Shown piece after piece: positions 27,449-37,077 of a stretch of 64,000 bases of DNA. The stretch is from Alphaproteobacteria bacterium (GTDB lineage Bacteria; Pseudomonadota; Alphaproteobacteria; Rs-D84), in assembly GCA_017503725.1 (NCBI GenBank), contig JAFVSL010000008.1, forward strand, positions 178,648-242,647, written 5' to 3'. Numbering within the stretch: the stretch's first letter is position 1; every line of letters begins with the position of its first letter. The notes under the pieces are model-generated. The model made no database searches and was not told the origin of the DNA. It worked only from the letters and a program-made list of their open reading frames with translations. The position numbers and the translations under genes are program-made.

Positions 27449-27964
27449 TTTCGTATACGTGTATTCTATCTGTGCGTGGCCAGACATTATACGACGTGTG
27501 GTTTTTACCTGGGCTAATGTGTCCAGAACAACACGGGTACAACCATTGATTACAATATTGTTTACGTTGTTGTTGTCGCCGATTACAACAGCATTATTGC
27601 CCGCGTTGTTGTTGTCGATTATAACCTGGGTGGATGCGGGTTTTGCAACGGCCGATTTTGGTTGTGTTGGTTTCTTTGGTGTTGGTTTTTTTGGCGTTGG
27701 TTTCTTTGGTGTTGGTTTTTTCTTGTCCTGGGGGCATCTTTTGCAGCGGGCGGCGTTACATTCGTCCAGGCGTTCATTTACAACAGACAAAGAATCTGTT
27801 AATTTGCGGTTTTCTGTTAGTAAACTGTCAATTACGAATGCGGCGCGGTCTGAATCATTTGTGTCTGATGCAGAATTTTTGCATCCGGTCAGCATAATAA
27901 TAGTCGTTGCTATTGGCAGGGCCAAGCACGCGAAAAATCGTTTGGTTGATGAATTGGTGTTCAT
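27446..27964 (-). CDS. Lipoprotein with Lys-Pro-Thr repeats and Asn-rich C-terminal domain
   Basis: The 172-residue lipoprotein starts MNTNSSTKRFFACLALPIAT with AAGGA upstream; a longer in-frame start is rejected. The lipobox is MLTGC, so Cys is the lipidated residue. A short coiled coil follows (about 45-75). Then come a PTPKK repeat encoded by 15-nt units and an Asn-rich stretch (IIDNNNAGNNAVVIGDNNNV), which suggests a short beta-solenoid-like or extended ending. It is probably outer-membrane anchored. The -35/-10 pair upstream on the minus strand (TTGACA, 17 nt, TACTTT) is plausible. Confidence 0.65.
   Translation of the reverse strand: MNTNSSTKRFFACLALPIATTIIMLTGCKNSASDTNDSDRAAFVIDSLLTENRKLTDSLSVVNERLDECNAARCKRCPQDKKKPTPKKPTPKKPTPKKPTQPKSAVAKPASTQVIIDNNNAGNNAVVIGDNNNVNNIVINGCTRVVLDTLAQVKTTRRIMSGHAQIEYTYTK
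27665..27723 (-). repeat. 15-nt tandem coding repeat (PTPKK)
   Basis: About four 15-nt units (plus strand GGTGTTGGTTTCTTT with small changes) encode consecutive PTPKK. Unit-length changes would keep frame, so the stalk length of the lipoprotein can vary by recombination or slippage. Confidence 0.75.
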
Positions 27965-28074
27965 ATTTTTTCCTTTTTGTTCAGTTGATGTTTTTAAAGT
28001 AGACAAAAGTGCTGACTTTGTCAAACAAAAAAGTAATTTTATCTTTTTTTCGGTTTGCAGGGATATGTCTTTTT

Positions 28075-28083
28075 TGATATAAT
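28075..28083 (+). promoter_or_regulatory. Extended -10 promoter of the 28.1-kb gene
   Basis: TGATATAAT, third occurrence ahead of a Cys-motif gene. The ATG at 28101 lies only 17 nt after the -10 box, leaving a leader of about 10 nt (AACAGAGAGAAG). Confidence 0.5.
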
Positions 28084-28100
28084 TTCTTAACAGAGAGAAG

Positions 28101-28967
28101 ATGAAAAAAAATACATTATTTTTATTTGGTGCGATTATGTTGATGCCTGCGACCGGGGTTGCGGCGTCATCGTGTTCGCGGGCTAATCTGACGCGTTGTT
28201 TGGATTCTGTGTGTGCGATTAACGTTTCGTCTAATCCGGCGGCCCGGTGTCAGTATTGTGGCACGGCCAGCGCGGGCGAGCCACCCGTGGCCGGTATGCG
28301 CAGTGTGTCGATTGGTGCGTCGGCTAAATACAATATTTCAGAAAAAGATTTAAAAAACGCCCCCAAGGATCCGTCTGAACGTTATTCTTGGGCGGCCGAG
28401 CGTTGCTTGAAAAAGGTTGCAGGGTGTACGACCGATGATGTTGCCGATGTGTATGATGCTCTTATAGAGCAATCTTGCAAAGCGGCCGGCATTGCGGCCG
28501 AAATGAAATCGCTTGCGGCGGATGCGGCGGTGGCGCGTACGGCGTCGTCTTGTTCGGTGGATATTAATGCGTGCCTGATGATGGATAATCGTTGTGGTGC
28601 AGATTTTTCAAATTGTAAATCGGATGCTGATTTTAACAAGCATTTTGCGTCTTGTGGGGTTGATGCAACCGGATGTGATGAATTTATGTCGGATATTCGC
28701 GATGATTTAATTGCGGCGCGTGACAGTATGATTAAAAACGCGGATGCGGCGGTTGAACGCATTGTTGCGGCGTATAAAAATGCGCGTGAAAATTTATTAG
28801 CAGGTGTCAAGGCGCAGTGTGCGGATGGTGCGGCGCGTGACGCGTGTGTTGAGACGGTTTGTGCGACGAATATGGTGAACAAGTGTGCGGTTGGGTTTGA
28901 GTCTGAACGTGCGTTGGCAACACAAATGTGCAAGTTTTATGATGTTGCGTGTGATACACTGAGATAA
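28101..28967 (+). CDS. Secreted cysteine-motif protein
   Basis: The 288-residue protein has signal peptide MKKNTLFLFGAIMLMPATGVAA. The mature part begins SSCSRANLTRCLDSVC and contains the family motif CSVDINACLMMDNRCGADF with a following C-x-x-C at about residues 150-171. Further pairs include CAVGFESERALATQMCKF. The core is helical and Ala/Asp-rich. It is followed 21 nt later by another gene with the same motif, so the two probably share a transcript and role. No named family recognised. Confidence 0.65.
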   Translation: MKKNTLFLFGAIMLMPATGVAASSCSRANLTRCLDSVCAINVSSNPAARCQYCGTASAGEPPVAGMRSVSIGASAKYNISEKDLKNAPKDPSERYSWAAERCLKKVAGCTTDDVADVYDALIEQSCKAAGIAAEMKSLAADAAVARTASSCSVDINACLMMDNRCGADFSNCKSDADFNKHFASCGVDATGCDEFMSDIRDDLIAARDSMIKNADAAVERIVAAYKNARENLLAGVKAQCADGAARDACVETVCATNMVNKCAVGFESERALATQMCKFYDVACDTLR

Positions 28968-28988
28968 AAAAGGCGGGGCGGGGTCACG

Positions 28989-30668
28989 ATGATAAAGTGT
29001 GCAAATTTTTTTAAATATTTTGCTTCGGTGGCAATGGCGTTTGCGGTGATAAATGCGGATGCGGCGGTTGCAAAACGTGGCACAGTGTCCCGTGCCAAGG
29101 TAACCGCGGCGGCGCGTGCGCCGGTTGTTGCCACGACGAATGCGGTCGTCACACAATCGGTCCCAGAGCCAGAAGTTGTTGTTGAAGAAACGGTTGTGGT
29201 CGAAGAACCTTTTGAATTTGAAGACAGGACAAGTCAATTTGATGATGCGATTGGTGGGGTAAGTGCATCGGATGCGTCGGATGATAACGAATTGGCCGAG
29301 ATGATACGTCGCCAACGTGCGGCGGCAGATGCGTCGGATGCGACCGAAACGGTAAAGCGTACGGTCAATGTAATGGCGACATCGGGACAAAATGCGTGCG
29401 ATATGGGGTTGCGTAAATGTATGCAGGCAAAATGTGGTGCGGATTTTGCAAAGTGTGCCGGCGATACAGATACAATCTGGGGTGATAAAATGGATGCGTG
29501 TCGTCGTGACCTGGAATGCAGTGGCGCAGAATATGCGGCATTTGTGCCCGAAATTAAGGCCGATCGTGATGCAAATGCAGAATTGGCAAATTACAATGCG
29601 ATTATAAATTGTGGAAATAAATATAATTCGTGTATTTTGGCGGAATGTGGCGCAACTTTTTCAAAGTGTCTGGGGAAATCTTATGGTGATGCGGCAATTG
29701 CCAAATGCAAAAAGATTCAAAATGAATGTACGGGGTTGGATAATGGTTTGGCGTCACGTATGATGAATGTCTTTGCCGGTGTGCGCCAGGATGCAGAAAA
29801 ACAGGTTCAGCGTGATGAACAACGTCTTTATGATTTGCGTGACGAGATGGCGTCTGTGTGCCGCAAGATGGGCGCAATGTTCGATCAACGTTCATTAGAT
29901 TGTGTTTATACTGTTAATTTCTTTGCGAATAATTCAACCACACCATATGCGTCGAAAAAGGCGTATGCGGGTGGTGTGTTCAGTTGCGATCCGGGCTGGT
30001 TTGGTATAGATGTTACAACGTTCAAAGAAAATGCGTATCGTTTGACACGTGAACAAAAATCTGCGTCGTCGGCAATGTTAGGGTCGGGTATTGGTATGGC
30101 GGCCGGTGCGATTACATCGGGTGCGATTGACAGGGCACTTGAAACACAAAAGGCCAAGAAAGAATTGGAAAAGGCCGAGGCCGGAGATGATGGGACACTT
30201 GAATCGAACAAGAAAGATAAGAAATCGAAAGACAAGGCTGATGATGCGGCGGATGAAGACGAAGATGACAACAAGCCGGGTGCGGCCGGGCGGCGTTGTA
30301 TCAAAGCGGGCGGAACCTGGGATGACAATCGCGAGGTTTGTTCGGGTGCAACCTGTGACGAAGGGAAGGAATGGAGTTCATCTAAAAATAAATGTGTCAA
30401 GTCTCAGGGGGCTGATGAATCTGGTGATGCGGATAAGGGTGAGTCTGATTCTGGCAAGAAGGACGATGAAAAGAAGAAAGGGCTTAGCGATATGCAAAAG
30501 CGTGCGTGCCAAAACAGGGGTGGGACGGTGAATGCGGATTCTACGTTATGCTCATGCAAGGATCGTAATGGCAAAAACATCAGTACCGAAAACCCGATAA
30601 ATAAATGCGTAAAACAAAAAGATAATACTGTGAAATCCGATGCTAAAACAAACGCTGGCGCGGAATAG
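28989..30668 (+). CDS. Secreted cysteine-motif protein with charged low-complexity region
   Basis: The 559-residue protein has a signal peptide (MIKCANFFKYFASVAMAFAV then INADA). An Ala/Val/Glu-rich linker follows. Two close copies of the family motif lie at about residues 137-156 (CDMGLRKCMQAKCGADFAKC) and 211-230 (CGNKYNSCILAECGATFSKC). A predicted helix (YDLRDEMASVCRKMGAMFDQR), a glycine-zipper (GSGIGMAAGAITSG, about 362) and a Lys/Asp/Glu-rich region (395-430) follow. Two short Cys modules of the type CIKAGGTWDDNREVCSGATC close the protein. The two tandem motifs make it the clearest member of the group. AAGGCGGGG precedes the start. Confidence 0.65.
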   Translation: MIKCANFFKYFASVAMAFAVINADAAVAKRGTVSRAKVTAAARAPVVATTNAVVTQSVPEPEVVVEETVVVEEPFEFEDRTSQFDDAIGGVSASDASDDNELAEMIRRQRAAADASDATETVKRTVNVMATSGQNACDMGLRKCMQAKCGADFAKCAGDTDTIWGDKMDACRRDLECSGAEYAAFVPEIKADRDANAELANYNAIINCGNKYNSCILAECGATFSKCLGKSYGDAAIAKCKKIQNECTGLDNGLASRMMNVFAGVRQDAEKQVQRDEQRLYDLRDEMASVCRKMGAMFDQRSLDCVYTVNFFANNSTTPYASKKAYAGGVFSCDPGWFGIDVTTFKENAYRLTREQKSASSAMLGSGIGMAAGAITSGAIDRALETQKAKKELEKAEAGDDGTLESNKKDKKSKDKADDAADEDEDDNKPGAAGRRCIKAGGTWDDNREVCSGATCDEGKEWSSSKNKCVKSQGADESGDADKGESDSGKKDDEKKKGLSDMQKRACQNRGGTVNADSTLCSCKDRNGKNISTENPINKCVKQKDNTVKSDAKTNAGAE

Positions 30669-30705
30669 GGATATGCAAAGAATTATAAAAGGTAATAATT
30701 AAAAA

Positions 30706-33270
30706 ATGAAAAAAGTTTTGTTTGGAATTTTTGCAGTTGTATTTTCAATGCCGGCAATGGCCTTGACGGTGTCGGGAACCGTGTTGGATAACAATGATGA
30801 ACCGTTGGTCGGTGCAACGATTTATGAACCCAATTCTCAAAGGGGGATTACCACCGATGTAGATGGTAATTTTTCTGAGGCAATTGATGTTGACGCGGGT
30901 GCAAGTTTGAAAATTTCATTTGTTGGTTGCAAGGAACAGACTGTAAAAGCATCTGATTTGGTTAATAAGACAATTAAATTAAATTGTGCAGAACAATTAG
31001 AAGCGAGCCAAGCAACCGATGACTTTAAATCCCGTGATTGTAATTCAGATGAATTAAATGCGGCAAATGCCACCGCCGGTAAAACCGCACGAAAAGATGG
31101 CGAAAATGGAATTTTCTGTAATCCGACCGCGTGCAAGTGCGGATATGATTTGGATAAATCAGATTCGGCAAAACACAAGTGTGTTAAATGGAAAGATGGT
31201 AAAAAATGTACAAAAAATACCAAGCCTAAATTACCCAATAATGCAAAATCTGCAAATATGGTGTGCGAAAATGATGTTGCAGTTTGCAAAATTGAATCTT
31301 GTGATGGGGTGGAATTTAAACTTGAAAATAACAAGTGTGTGAAAACATCCGGCGACGAATGCGATGTTAATGACCAAAATGCCAAGACGGCAAAACTTGA
31401 AAAGCGTGGCCAGAATATGGTTTGTGTTATTCGCGTTTGTGTCAAGGGGTACGTGCCGGCGGATGATGGACTTTCCTGTGTGTTAAGCGAAGGTGACTGT
31501 ACCGCCGAACAATTGTCTGCGTTGGATGAAAACGCAACCAAGGGTGAATTAAAGAAGCAGAAGTGCACAATTACAGAATGCAAGCCCGGCCTGGTTCCAG
31601 AAGATAATAAATGCGTTGAAATCAGTGGCGCCTGTGATGCGGATGATTTACCCGAAAACGCAACGTCTGGACAGATTAAGTTTGACGCCACATCCCAGCA
31701 AGAGGTTTGTTTGGTTTCTGGTTGTGTTGGTGGGTACAAGCCCAGTGATGATAAATTGTCTTGTGTCGTCGATGAAGAAGAACAAGCCGATATTGATGAT
31801 GCGCGGGAAAAGTATGAAGCCGCCAAGGCCAATGAACAATCGTTGGCAAATCGTATGCTGGGGGCGGCATCTATGGGGTCTATGGGAATTGGCGGGATGA
31901 TGGTTGCGTCGTCTTTGGCAGAAAAAAATGCGGATGCGGATGCCGAATTGGATATGACGGCGTATCTGGCAACGTTCAAGTGTGATTATGGTGCGGGATT
32001 AAATATTCGTGGTGGCCAGGTTAATGTTGAATTGCCAGGGGCGGCGGAATTGATACCGCTTTATTCTGAATATGTCACATTGGCAAACGACGTCAAGGCG
32101 CGCAAAGAACAATTGGGATTAAAGTCGGGAATTGAATCTGAAAAGATTTTGGATTCGGCAACAACGGGCCTTTATGATGATGTGGGCGTTGGTATTTCAT
32201 CGGGGGCGTATGCATCGTTGGCGCGTGCATTACAGGACCCAAATGGGGCAGATGCCAAAATGTGGGCCGAACAAAAAGAAAAGAGTGCCCAGAACCTGAA
32301 AACGGGGGCCATAACCGCCGGTGTTGGTGCGGTGATTGGTATTGCCGGAAACGCAGTAAACAAGGGGATTATAAAAAAACGCGAAAAATCCAAGCCAGAG
32401 GCTGCAAAAAAACTGGAAGAAGAAATTGCTGATATAAGTCCCGCCAAGGCAACGTGTCCGGCCCAGGCGCGCGGTACATATCCAAATTGTATTTGTAACA
32501 GCAACAAGGAATATAATCGAAATGCGAATGAGTGTCGTGAATGCACCGGTGGCCGCAAGTCAGAGGTAAAAGATGGTTTACAACAGTGTGTTTGTCCGTC
32601 TGAAAATCAGGAATGGGATGCCACCGCTGAAGAATGCATTGATGCAGATGCGGCTGTGGCCTGTAATGCAGATGCGGGCGAACAATTACAAAATGGCCGA
32701 TGTGTCACCGTAACACCCAACCCAGCAGAAGATAAACGGCAACAATCAGACGAAAAGTTTGATGTTGTCTTGCCAATAACGACCCTGTTTGAGGTTGGAA
32801 AATCCACCCTGCGTGCAGAGGCCAAGCAGAAGTTGGATGACTTTATATCTAACTTGATATCGGGTGGCGTAACCGAATGCAGTGATTTTGAGGTTGCGGG
32901 CTATACGGATCCAACAGGGGGCAAATCACGGAATCTGACACTGTCCAAAGCACGTGCCATTGCGGTTCACGATTATTTTATGTCAAAGTCTGAATTCAAG
33001 GCATTGTTGGAAAATGTGTTGTCGACGTGGGTGTTTGGTTATGGCGAGTCACATTGTACCTGTGGGGTGTTGGCAGATGGTGTGCCGACGGATAAGCAAT
33101 CGGATGATGATTATAAGTATTGCGTTGGTAAACAGACGACCGCGGTTGTACCAGATGGTGTCCCGTTTGCACCGTGTCGGCGGGTTAAAATTAGTATGAC
33201 GTGCAAGGGTGCGAATATATTGCAGTCCGTTATGGATTCTGTTTCAGAGCGTGCAGCAGGTGGGAATTAA
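30706..33270 (+). CDS. OmpA-domain protein with N-terminal carboxypeptidase-regulatory-like domain and Cys repeats
   Basis: The 854-residue protein has signal peptide MKKVLFGIFAVVFSMPAMA. Residues 20-88 form a CarboxypepD_reg-like/CNA-B-type beta-sandwich (SGTVLDNNDEPLVGATIY, TDVDGNFSEAI). About 95-360 are four to five imperfect Cys repeats ending GYxPxDDxLSCV. Glycine-rich hydrophobic segments lie near 378-400 and 536-555. The C-terminal OmpA-like peptidoglycan-binding domain (about 683-838) has FEVGKSTLRAEAKQKLDDFI, then the VAGYTDPTG stretch and NLTLSKARAIAVHDYF, keeping the Asp and Arg that hold diaminopimelate. It also has a Cys-rich insert. It likely ties an extracellular or periplasmic Cys-rich scaffold to the cell wall. 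Confidence 0.75.
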   Translation: MKKVLFGIFAVVFSMPAMALTVSGTVLDNNDEPLVGATIYEPNSQRGITTDVDGNFSEAIDVDAGASLKISFVGCKEQTVKASDLVNKTIKLNCAEQLEASQATDDFKSRDCNSDELNAANATAGKTARKDGENGIFCNPTACKCGYDLDKSDSAKHKCVKWKDGKKCTKNTKPKLPNNAKSANMVCENDVAVCKIESCDGVEFKLENNKCVKTSGDECDVNDQNAKTAKLEKRGQNMVCVIRVCVKGYVPADDGLSCVLSEGDCTAEQLSALDENATKGELKKQKCTITECKPGLVPEDNKCVEISGACDADDLPENATSGQIKFDATSQQEVCLVSGCVGGYKPSDDKLSCVVDEEEQADIDDAREKYEAAKANEQSLANRMLGAASMGSMGIGGMMVASSLAEKNADADAELDMTAYLATFKCDYGAGLNIRGGQVNVELPGAAELIPLYSEYVTLANDVKARKEQLGLKSGIESEKILDSATTGLYDDVGVGISSGAYASLARALQDPNGADAKMWAEQKEKSAQNLKTGAITAGVGAVIGIAGNAVNKGIIKKREKSKPEAAKKLEEEIADISPAKATCPAQARGTYPNCICNSNKEYNRNANECRECTGGRKSEVKDGLQQCVCPSENQEWDATAEECIDADAAVACNADAGEQLQNGRCVTVTPNPAEDKRQQSDEKFDVVLPITTLFEVGKSTLRAEAKQKLDDFISNLISGGVTECSDFEVAGYTDPTGGKSRNLTLSKARAIAVHDYFMSKSEFKALLENVLSTWVFGYGESHCTCGVLADGVPTDKQSDDDYKYCVGKQTTAVVPDGVPFAPCRRVKISMTCKGANILQSVMDSVSERAAGGN

Positions 33271-33289
33271 AAATAAACTAGACAGGTTT

Positions 33290-33319
33290 GCGAATTATAT
33301 GCTAAACTGAACCAAGTCA
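33290..33319 (+). promoter_or_regulatory. Promoter of the autotransporter gene
   Basis: TAGACA, a spacer of about 18 nt and TAAACT lie 15-40 nt upstream of the 33332 ATG, which has CAGAGAGAATTGTT as leader. The match is moderate. Confidence 0.35.
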
Positions 33320-33331
33320 GAGAGAATTGTT

Positions 33332-36300
33332 ATGAAATATATCAGAATTTTATTACTTGCATTATTTATGATTCCGTTTGGTGCGCACGCGGCGACACAA
33401 AATGAATTTATGGTCGCGGCCCAGTTATTGGCGGCGGCGCGTAATGCCGATATTCAACAGGTACAGGCTCTGGTAAACAATGGCGCCGATATTAACTATG
33501 TCGATGCGACGGGATTGTCTTTGGTCTGTACGGCGTTGATGAATAATGATACGCGTGCCGCTCAGATTTTACAGATGTATGGCGCGGATGCGTCACAATG
33601 TGATCGCCAAATTAAAAAATATAATAATCGAACCAAGCCAAAGCCCAGTGGGGGGCTGTTCAGTGGACTGTCATCCGTCCAGAGTATGACATTAGCGGCG
33701 GCGGGTGCCGCCGTTGTCGTAGGGGGGCTGTTGTTATTAACAGATGTATTGGACCCGGGTAACGATAATGATAATGGTGGGACGTCTACGGGGAATCGTC
33801 CCGGATCCGGTGGTGACTCGGGTGGGGGTAATGCAACCGATGTCTTGACCATACCATACAGTCCAGCTTATTTGGGTATAAATGGGTACATAAACACCAG
33901 TAATGAAAAATATTTGGCGAATTTGAAGACCTGGAATCCGACCGAGGGTGGTATTCGCCAGGCCGATTTTAATTATTTCAGACCATCCGTTGCGCCGGGG
34001 ATAAGTAATTTCGAGAATGATGGAATTTTGTTGCCGGTGCAAAACTACTTACTTATGATGCACGGGTATTCTGCGTTCGCAAATGGCTATTTGGGACAAC
34101 TTATATTCCGCAGTACATCTAATAACTATAATCCATTGCCAATGGAAAATTCTGCGTCGGGTGGTGAACCGGTGACGGTTGGTATGATAACCGCAAACGG
34201 TCTTAATCCAACGGGGTCTGCCGCGCGTACAAGTGCCGATACGGTCGGTATTTTGGTGGCGTCGGGTGCGGGCGCGGGTGCGGCCACTACGACAAAAGAT
34301 AAATATTTAAACTATAACAATCCCACGGCTGGTGTTCTGGGGACAGAAAAGACGGGCTTTGATTTGTCTGGTACTGGGACGGCGATGAATCCATTCGCAA
34401 GTGCTTATGATGGCGCATTGGTTAAAATTGTCGCGGGTTGGACCGGGGAACGTGGCGCGTATGAATATGATGAACAGGATTTTATTGCGGGTGATTTTTG
34501 GGGATTTGTTCCAAATGGACGTGTGGGGGTTTTCAAAACCGGTAATGGTCAGGCCTTTGTGAATATCGATACACCGACAGATGGTGCGGTCTTGGGGACC
34601 AGCAGTGGTGAAAATTCAATTGGCGTGGGTGATACGGTTGTATTAAATGGCGTTACATACACGATGTCTTTGGCGACGGATGCGGCACTTACCAATCCAA
34701 CGATAACGGTCAATGGCACAACGTACAAGTTGCCGGCGGAAAGTACTATGTTGCGTGGCGTTTGCACCAGTGATGTTGCCGGCGCGTGTGATGATATTTC
34801 AGATATCGCGATTTATAAGGGAACAGATGGGTATTTTTATGTTAATACAACCGGCGGAACCGGACCGGATGCGGTATGGGTGGTGAATAACAATAATATT
34901 TATGCCCAGAAAGAATTGCAAGATGTTGACTTTAAAAATTTTGAGGCGCTGTATGCGGCCAAATCAGACAGTAATGTGTTGGCTAATGTATCTGTTATTC
35001 AATCGTCGCGTGGTTTAGATTATGTTAAAATGTCGGATATGCCACAACTGATTGATGTGCTGAATGCCAATCCGGTGGATGTATATGTTGGTTTGGTTAA
35101 TGATATCTATGATAGGGATGATACACAAAATACCAGCCAGGGTATTTATGCGAATCAATTGCTGGGGGGATATAATGCAAATTCTCCAATCTTGGTTATG
35201 CCGGCGGGGGAATTTGCATATGGATATGGTGCGGGCAAATCTTTGTCTGTGTTGGATGCGACATTTGAAAATTATGCACCGGTGATATATCCGAATCTGG
35301 AACATCTGTTTATGACGGTTGTTGCGGTTCAACATAAAACGGGAACAGATGCGGCAACGTCTATTGAAAATTATGGAAATGGCACAGGTAGCAGTTTTGG
35401 TCCATTGACATTGTCTTCTTGGACGGATGCAGATGGAACGGTTTATAAATCGCGTAAATGTGGTATTGCGGGAATGGGACTGAATGGAATTGACCCGTGG
35501 TGTTTTGCAGCGGCGGGCGCAACCGCGGAAATGGCGGCTGCGTCGGCGGCGGGTGCGGTTGCATCGGTAAAGGCCGCATTTGCAGATGCAGATATGTCAA
35601 ATGCAGAATTGTTTACATTGTTGGCGTTGACGGCGGATGGTGCATATCTGGGGTCTGATGATGACGGAAACAGGTTTTCAACGGAAACATTGGCAAATTA
35701 TTTGCGTGGAATGTATGAATTGCCGCCGGAATATTACGAAGATACTTTGGATGCCGATGAATATCTGAAAGCATTTACAGAGGTATATGGTTATGGCCTG
35801 ATTAACCTTGAACGTGCGATGACGCCAAATAAGCGTTTATATTTCTTTGATGGGATTCAGATAGTAGCCGCCGATAAAAATGCGTATTGGGGGGCGGCGA
35901 CAAATACGTCTGTGCGCGCGTCCAGTGTTTTGAATCTGGCGGGGGCACGGGTCAGCACGGCGGTGTTTGATGTGCTGGAAAGTGCAGATGGGTCAATGCG
36001 TCTGCCACGTGTGTGGGAAAGTGAATTTGCATTGGGGAACACAACCAAACGTGGCCTTTATATGGGGGATGTGTTGGGGGATTTCAAGGTACGCAAAGAA
36101 AATGCAACGGTGACCAAGATTGGTGATTTGTCGCTGTCTATGGCGATATCAGAACGGGCCTATGTCGATAATATGGGGGGGCTGGACAATTTATCGTTGG
36201 GGTATGAAAATGATAATTGGAATCTGAGTGCATCATATCAACGCTATTTCACAGATGGTGCATCCCGGTTCAGTGGTATGACAAATCCGATTTTAAATCT

Positions 36301-37060
36301 GGCGTCTAATGTTGTGACGACGGGGGCGGAATACAAGGCCGGGGATTGGTCGTTCGGTGGGCGTGGGTATTCGGGCCTGGTTACGGATGAAAGTTTGTTG
36401 GAAAATGACCCGACGGTTTCGGCACAATTTATGCCGGGGCAACTGGGGCTTATGTCTGGTGCGGAAAGTCACGTTGCATATGATGGTGATAAATTTGGTG
36501 TGTCGGTGTCATTTGGTATGGCGCGTGAAAGTGATACATTGCTGGGGGCGGTGACGGATGGTTTGTTGCGCCTGGGGGCGGGGGATACAACGTATGTGGA
36601 TGTTGTGTCGCGATATGATTTATCAGACCGCTTTGGAATCAGTGCCCGTGCAACATTTGCACGTACGACGTCTGATGCGACGGGGGCAATGGTGTTGGGT
36701 TTGACCGATATAGAATCAAATGCGTTTGCATTTGGTGCAAATATTGGCGATTTTGAATTTACAGTGGCGCAACCCCTGGGGATTACGGATGGTGCATTGC
36801 AATATGCACACGCCGAATATGATGTGGTAGAGGTTGCCACGGGACAATATGACCTGGTGGTGCGTGATGCACGTGTTGCTGATTTGTCCCTGTGCCCGGA
36901 TAAGCGAGAGGTTCGCCTTGCCGCGACATATCGGCAAAAACTGGGCGAATTTACCGATGGTGCGCTGGGGATGATTTATCGTGTAAATCCAAATCACACC
37001 GATGAATTTGGTAATGAATCCATCTTTATGATGAAGTTGTTACATCGATTGGGGATTTAA
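33332..37060 (+). CDS. Ankyrin-subtilisin-like autotransporter with degenerate protease active site
   Basis: The 1242-residue protein has signal peptide MKYIRILLLALFMIPFGAHA and an ankyrin-repeat-like segment at residues 25-90 (ALVNNGADINYVDATGLSLV). A hydrophobic helix at 119-140 (LAAAGAAVVVGGLLLLTDVL) and a Gly/Asp linker follow. The long passenger's end resembles S8 autotransporters: CGIAG ... WCFAAAGATAEMAAASAAGA ... YGYGLINLERAM. In active S8 enzymes the GTSxAAP motif carries the nucleophile; here it reads GATAEMAAAS and the serine is not in place. The last 380 residues are an autotransporter beta-barrel rich in alternating aromatic strands, ending LLHRLGI. It is probably an adhesin or binding protein, not a protease. 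Confidence 0.75.
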   Translation: MKYIRILLLALFMIPFGAHAATQNEFMVAAQLLAAARNADIQQVQALVNNGADINYVDATGLSLVCTALMNNDTRAAQILQMYGADASQCDRQIKKYNNRTKPKPSGGLFSGLSSVQSMTLAAAGAAVVVGGLLLLTDVLDPGNDNDNGGTSTGNRPGSGGDSGGGNATDVLTIPYSPAYLGINGYINTSNEKYLANLKTWNPTEGGIRQADFNYFRPSVAPGISNFENDGILLPVQNYLLMMHGYSAFANGYLGQLIFRSTSNNYNPLPMENSASGGEPVTVGMITANGLNPTGSAARTSADTVGILVASGAGAGAATTTKDKYLNYNNPTAGVLGTEKTGFDLSGTGTAMNPFASAYDGALVKIVAGWTGERGAYEYDEQDFIAGDFWGFVPNGRVGVFKTGNGQAFVNIDTPTDGAVLGTSSGENSIGVGDTVVLNGVTYTMSLATDAALTNPTITVNGTTYKLPAESTMLRGVCTSDVAGACDDISDIAIYKGTDGYFYVNTTGGTGPDAVWVVNNNNIYAQKELQDVDFKNFEALYAAKSDSNVLANVSVIQSSRGLDYVKMSDMPQLIDVLNANPVDVYVGLVNDIYDRDDTQNTSQGIYANQLLGGYNANSPILVMPAGEFAYGYGAGKSLSVLDATFENYAPVIYPNLEHLFMTVVAVQHKTGTDAATSIENYGNGTGSSFGPLTLSSWTDADGTVYKSRKCGIAGMGLNGIDPWCFAAAGATAEMAAASAAGAVASVKAAFADADMSNAELFTLLALTADGAYLGSDDDGNRFSTETLANYLRGMYELPPEYYEDTLDADEYLKAFTEVYGYGLINLERAMTPNKRLYFFDGIQIVAADKNAYWGAATNTSVRASSVLNLAGARVSTAVFDVLESADGSMRLPRVWESEFALGNTTKRGLYMGDVLGDFKVRKENATVTKIGDLSLSMAISERAYVDNMGGLDNLSLGYENDNWNLSASYQRYFTDGASRFSGMTNPILNLASNVVTTGAEYKAGDWSFGGRGYSGLVTDESLLENDPTVSAQFMPGQLGLMSGAESHVAYDGDKFGVSVSFGMARESDTLLGAVTDGLLRLGAGDTTYVDVVSRYDLSDRFGISARATFARTTSDATGAMVLGLTDIESNAFAFGANIGDFEFTVAQPLGITDGALQYAHAEYDVVEVATGQYDLVVRDARVADLSLCPDKREVRLAATYRQKLGEFTDGALGMIYRVNPNHTDEFGNESIFMMKLLHRLGI

Positions 37061-37077
37061 TAATCGCCGTCGATGCC

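Noticed and set aside
27459..28082. Plus-strand frame opposite the lipoprotein gene
   Set aside because: The minus strand gives a convincing lipobox and repeats; the plus-strand product is low-complexity Phe/Val sequence from the same repeats.
30837..31979. 380-codon minus-strand frame inside the OmpA-domain gene
   Set aside because: Antisense to a gene with signal peptide and clear domains; codon bias of the plus strand explains the open frame.
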